NCBI GenBank assembly: GCA_964407525.1
Contig: CAYOWC010000248.1
Location: 1-7,456, forward strand
From: DUZB01 sp964407525
GTDB taxonomy: Bacteria; Desulfobacterota; DSM-4660; Desulfatiglandales; Desulfatiglandaceae
DNA: 7,456 nt
Reading direction: 5' to 3'
Below are positions 6,758-7,456 of this stretch, in pieces. The position numbers were made by a program, and so were the translations under genes. Each line of letters opens with the position of its first letter. Position 1 is the stretch's first letter. The notes below the pieces were generated by a model. The model saw only the letters and a program-made list of their open reading frames with translations, was not told the origin of the DNA and made no database searches.

Positions 6758-6895
6758 AGGTGTCAGGTGTCAGCATTCAGCGTCTAATATTCCAGATTTG
6801 AGATCTTGCAAAGCATAAATGCATGATAGTGCATTTGATATTTCGTCTGTCGTCACGGTTTTTCCCTGGCACCTGAACACTGACACCTGGTGCCT
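6758..6895. repeat. Long palindrome with arms of degenerate AGGTGTC heptamers
   Basis: The left arm (6758-6785) reads AGGTGTC, AGGTGTC, AGCATTC, AGCGTCT. The right arm (6868-6895) reads, on the other strand, AGGCACC, AGGTGTC, AGTGTTC, AGGTGCC. The AG pair recurs every 7 bases in both. Bases 6758-6773 and the reverse complement of 6873-6888 agree at 13 of 16 positions. The core of about 80 bases contains a further small hairpin. The layout resembles the element at 5081-5156, with a different heptamer. Confidence 0.75.
6817..6836. repeat. Small perfect dyad inside the larger palindrome
   Basis: AAATGCA (6817-6823) and TGCATTT (6830-6836) are exact reverse complements around TGATAG. It could be the apical hairpin of the surrounding repeat element or a protein-binding dyad; no gene lies close enough to favour the latter. 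Confidence 0.5.
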
Positions 6896-6976
6896 AAACG
6901 ATGCCTATTTGAGAGCAAATCTGAGTATCACGCTAATCCGAGATGAATCTGGTTTTGTACCCGGTTCTGAGAAATA

Positions 6977-7006
6977 GCAAGTGATCCTTCTCAGGATTTG
7001 CGTTTT
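6977..7006. repeat. Weak stem-loop with short T run
   Basis: GCAA (6977-6980), a 3-base bulge, then ATCCT (6984-6988) pair with AGGAT (6993-6997) and TTGC (6998-7001) around a TCTC loop; GTTTT follows. It is similar in form to a weak terminator, but no gene ends nearby. Confidence 0.3.
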
Positions 7007-7012
7007 CTACGT

Positions 7013-7078
7013 TTAGTGCTTAGTTTTCAGGATCAATTAGTAATCAGTAGCCAGTAACCAGCAACGAGTAACCAGTAA
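7013..7078. repeat. Degenerate 7-base tandem array, consensus CCAGTAA
   Basis: Six contiguous units at 7037-7078 read TTAGTAA, TCAGTAG, CCAGTAA, CCAGCAA, CGAGTAA, CCAGTAA. Three more divergent units (TTAGTGC, TTAGTTT, TCAGGAT) occupy 7013-7033, with a 3-base phase slip between the blocks. The AG core keeps the 7-base spacing throughout. No inverted partner arm is seen in the window. The array ends about 96 bases before the zinc-ribbon gene. Confidence 0.8.
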
Positions 7079-7164
7079 GCCTTACATGGTGGCCAAGATT
7101 CATGGCGGATTTCATTGTCCCGATGGAAAAAGACCACGCATGAATAGAAACCGATAGAAAAATT

Positions 7165-7168
7165 GGAG
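7165..7168 (+). promoter_or_regulatory. Ribosome binding site of the zinc-ribbon gene, deciding its start
   Basis: GGAG is 6 bases before ATG 7175. The in-frame ATG at 7169 would directly follow it, and TTG 7163 overlaps it, so ATG 7175 is preferred. Confidence 0.65.
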
Positions 7169-7174
7169 ATGAAT

Positions 7175-7444
7175 ATGACAACCGATGAAAAACAGAAATG
7201 CAAGTATTGTGAATCTGAGATGAAAAAATGGCAGCCTCCTGAGAGTTCTACCTGGACGAACGAATACCTGTGGGTTTGTTTTAATGATGAATGTCCCTAT
7301 TATGTAAGGGGTTGGGATCACATGATGAAAACACAGGAAGTAAAAGCCTCATACAGGAACACGGTTAATCCGGAAACGGGCTGCAATTCACCGCTTCCGA
7401 CCTGGTCAAACGACGCCCATCGAGACATGGTTATTGAAGATTGA
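7175..7444 (+). CDS. Small zinc-ribbon protein, function unknown (ogr/Delta-like zinc-finger type)
   Basis: Protein of 89 residues with two cysteine pairs, C9-x2-C12 and C35-x4-C40, spaced like a four-cysteine zinc ribbon. The conserved-looking core is WVCFNDECPYYVRGWDHM (33-50), followed by VKASYR (56-61), a DP/NPETG-like turn (NPETG, 65-69) and PLPTWS (73-78). From memory, short proteins with FNDECPYYVRGW and PLPxWS are common in Desulfobacterota genomes and are often named ogr/Delta-like zinc-finger proteins. That name comes from phage transcription activators and does not establish a role here. No signal peptide or membrane segment is visible. It stands apart from the qmo operon behind a strong terminator and about 460 non-coding bases, so it is probably transcribed separately; no promoter was recognised. 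Whether it corresponds to the QmoD-type gene that follows qmoABC in Desulfovibrio cannot be decided here. Confidence 0.85.
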   Translation: MTTDEKQKCKYCESEMKKWQPPESSTWTNEYLWVCFNDECPYYVRGWDHMMKTQEVKASYRNTVNPETGCNSPLPTWSNDAHRDMVIED

Positions 7445-7456
7445 CAGTGACTTTGT

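Larger units (their letters stand above)
6714..7174. other. Gene-free, repeat-rich spacer between the qmo operon and the zinc-ribbon gene
   Basis: No open frame with a credible start and ribosome site was found on either strand. The stretch contains a hairpin with heptamer arms, a one-armed heptamer array and two smaller stem-loops, listed separately. No tRNA-like cloverleaf, transposase remnant or convincing promoter was seen in the remainder. Confidence 0.7.

Noticed and set aside
6793..6923. 8-bp inverted repeat CAGATTTG / CAAATCTG
   Set aside because: It is not nested with the surrounding palindrome and is short enough over this distance to arise by chance.
7013..7078. CRISPR array
   Set aside because: Units are 7 bases and contiguous, without spacers or longer repeats.
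7115..7146. Promoter for the zinc-ribbon gene (TTGTCC ... TGAATA)
   Set aside because: Spacing is about 20 bases and both boxes match poorly, so it is not supportable.

Overview
The window comes from a dissimilatory sulfate-reducing bacterium. It holds the 3' part of aprA (APS reductase alpha subunit), then qmoA, qmoB and a pair of hdrC-like and hdrB-like genes, and finally a small zinc-ribbon gene; all are on the + strand. Strong AGGAGG-type ribosome sites, roughly even base composition, the AprA/Qmo sequences and a zinc-ribbon protein of a type I associate with Desulfobacterota all point to a Desulfobacterota-like organism. This placement is inference from memory of the families; the qmoAB-hdrBC arrangement itself is best known from Gram-positive sulfate reducers such as Desulfotomaculum.

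Layout. Bases 1-1248 encode the last 415 residues of AprA. Bases 1249-1572 contain no gene but three consecutive stem-loops: a terminator-like hairpin, a perfect 12-bp inverted repeat and a 70-base imperfect palindrome. A possible promoter follows, ahead of qmoA. qmoA (1573-2841) and qmoB (2846-5077) are separated by 4 bases. A 94-base gap holding a palindrome built from 7-base tandem repeats separates qmoB from hdrC (5172-5762). hdrC overlaps hdrB (5759-6637) by 4 bases, and a strong intrinsic terminator (6670-6713) closes the operon. Bases 6714-7174 are non-coding and rich in repeats with a 7-base period. A zinc-ribbon gene of 89 codons (7175-7444) ends the window.

How the genes work together. 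AprBA reduces adenosine 5'-phosphosulfate to sulfite and AMP in the cytoplasm. The Qmo complex is its presumed electron donor. In the classical form, QmoC joins an HdrC-like ferredoxin domain to a membrane haem-b domain and so connects the complex to menaquinol. Here QmoC is absent. Its place is taken by a soluble HdrC and a soluble HdrB that carries two complete CCG cysteine sets for non-cubane [4Fe-4S] clusters. QmoA, QmoB, HdrC and HdrB together therefore look like a fully soluble heterodisulfide-reductase-type complex. This suggests that electrons reach APS reductase from a soluble donor, possibly by flavin-based bifurcation or confurcation, and not only from the quinone pool. That mechanism is inferred, not shown.

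The least explained part of the window is the non-coding DNA: several arrays with a strict 7-base period, two of them arranged as inverted arms of long hairpins, one lying inside the operon.
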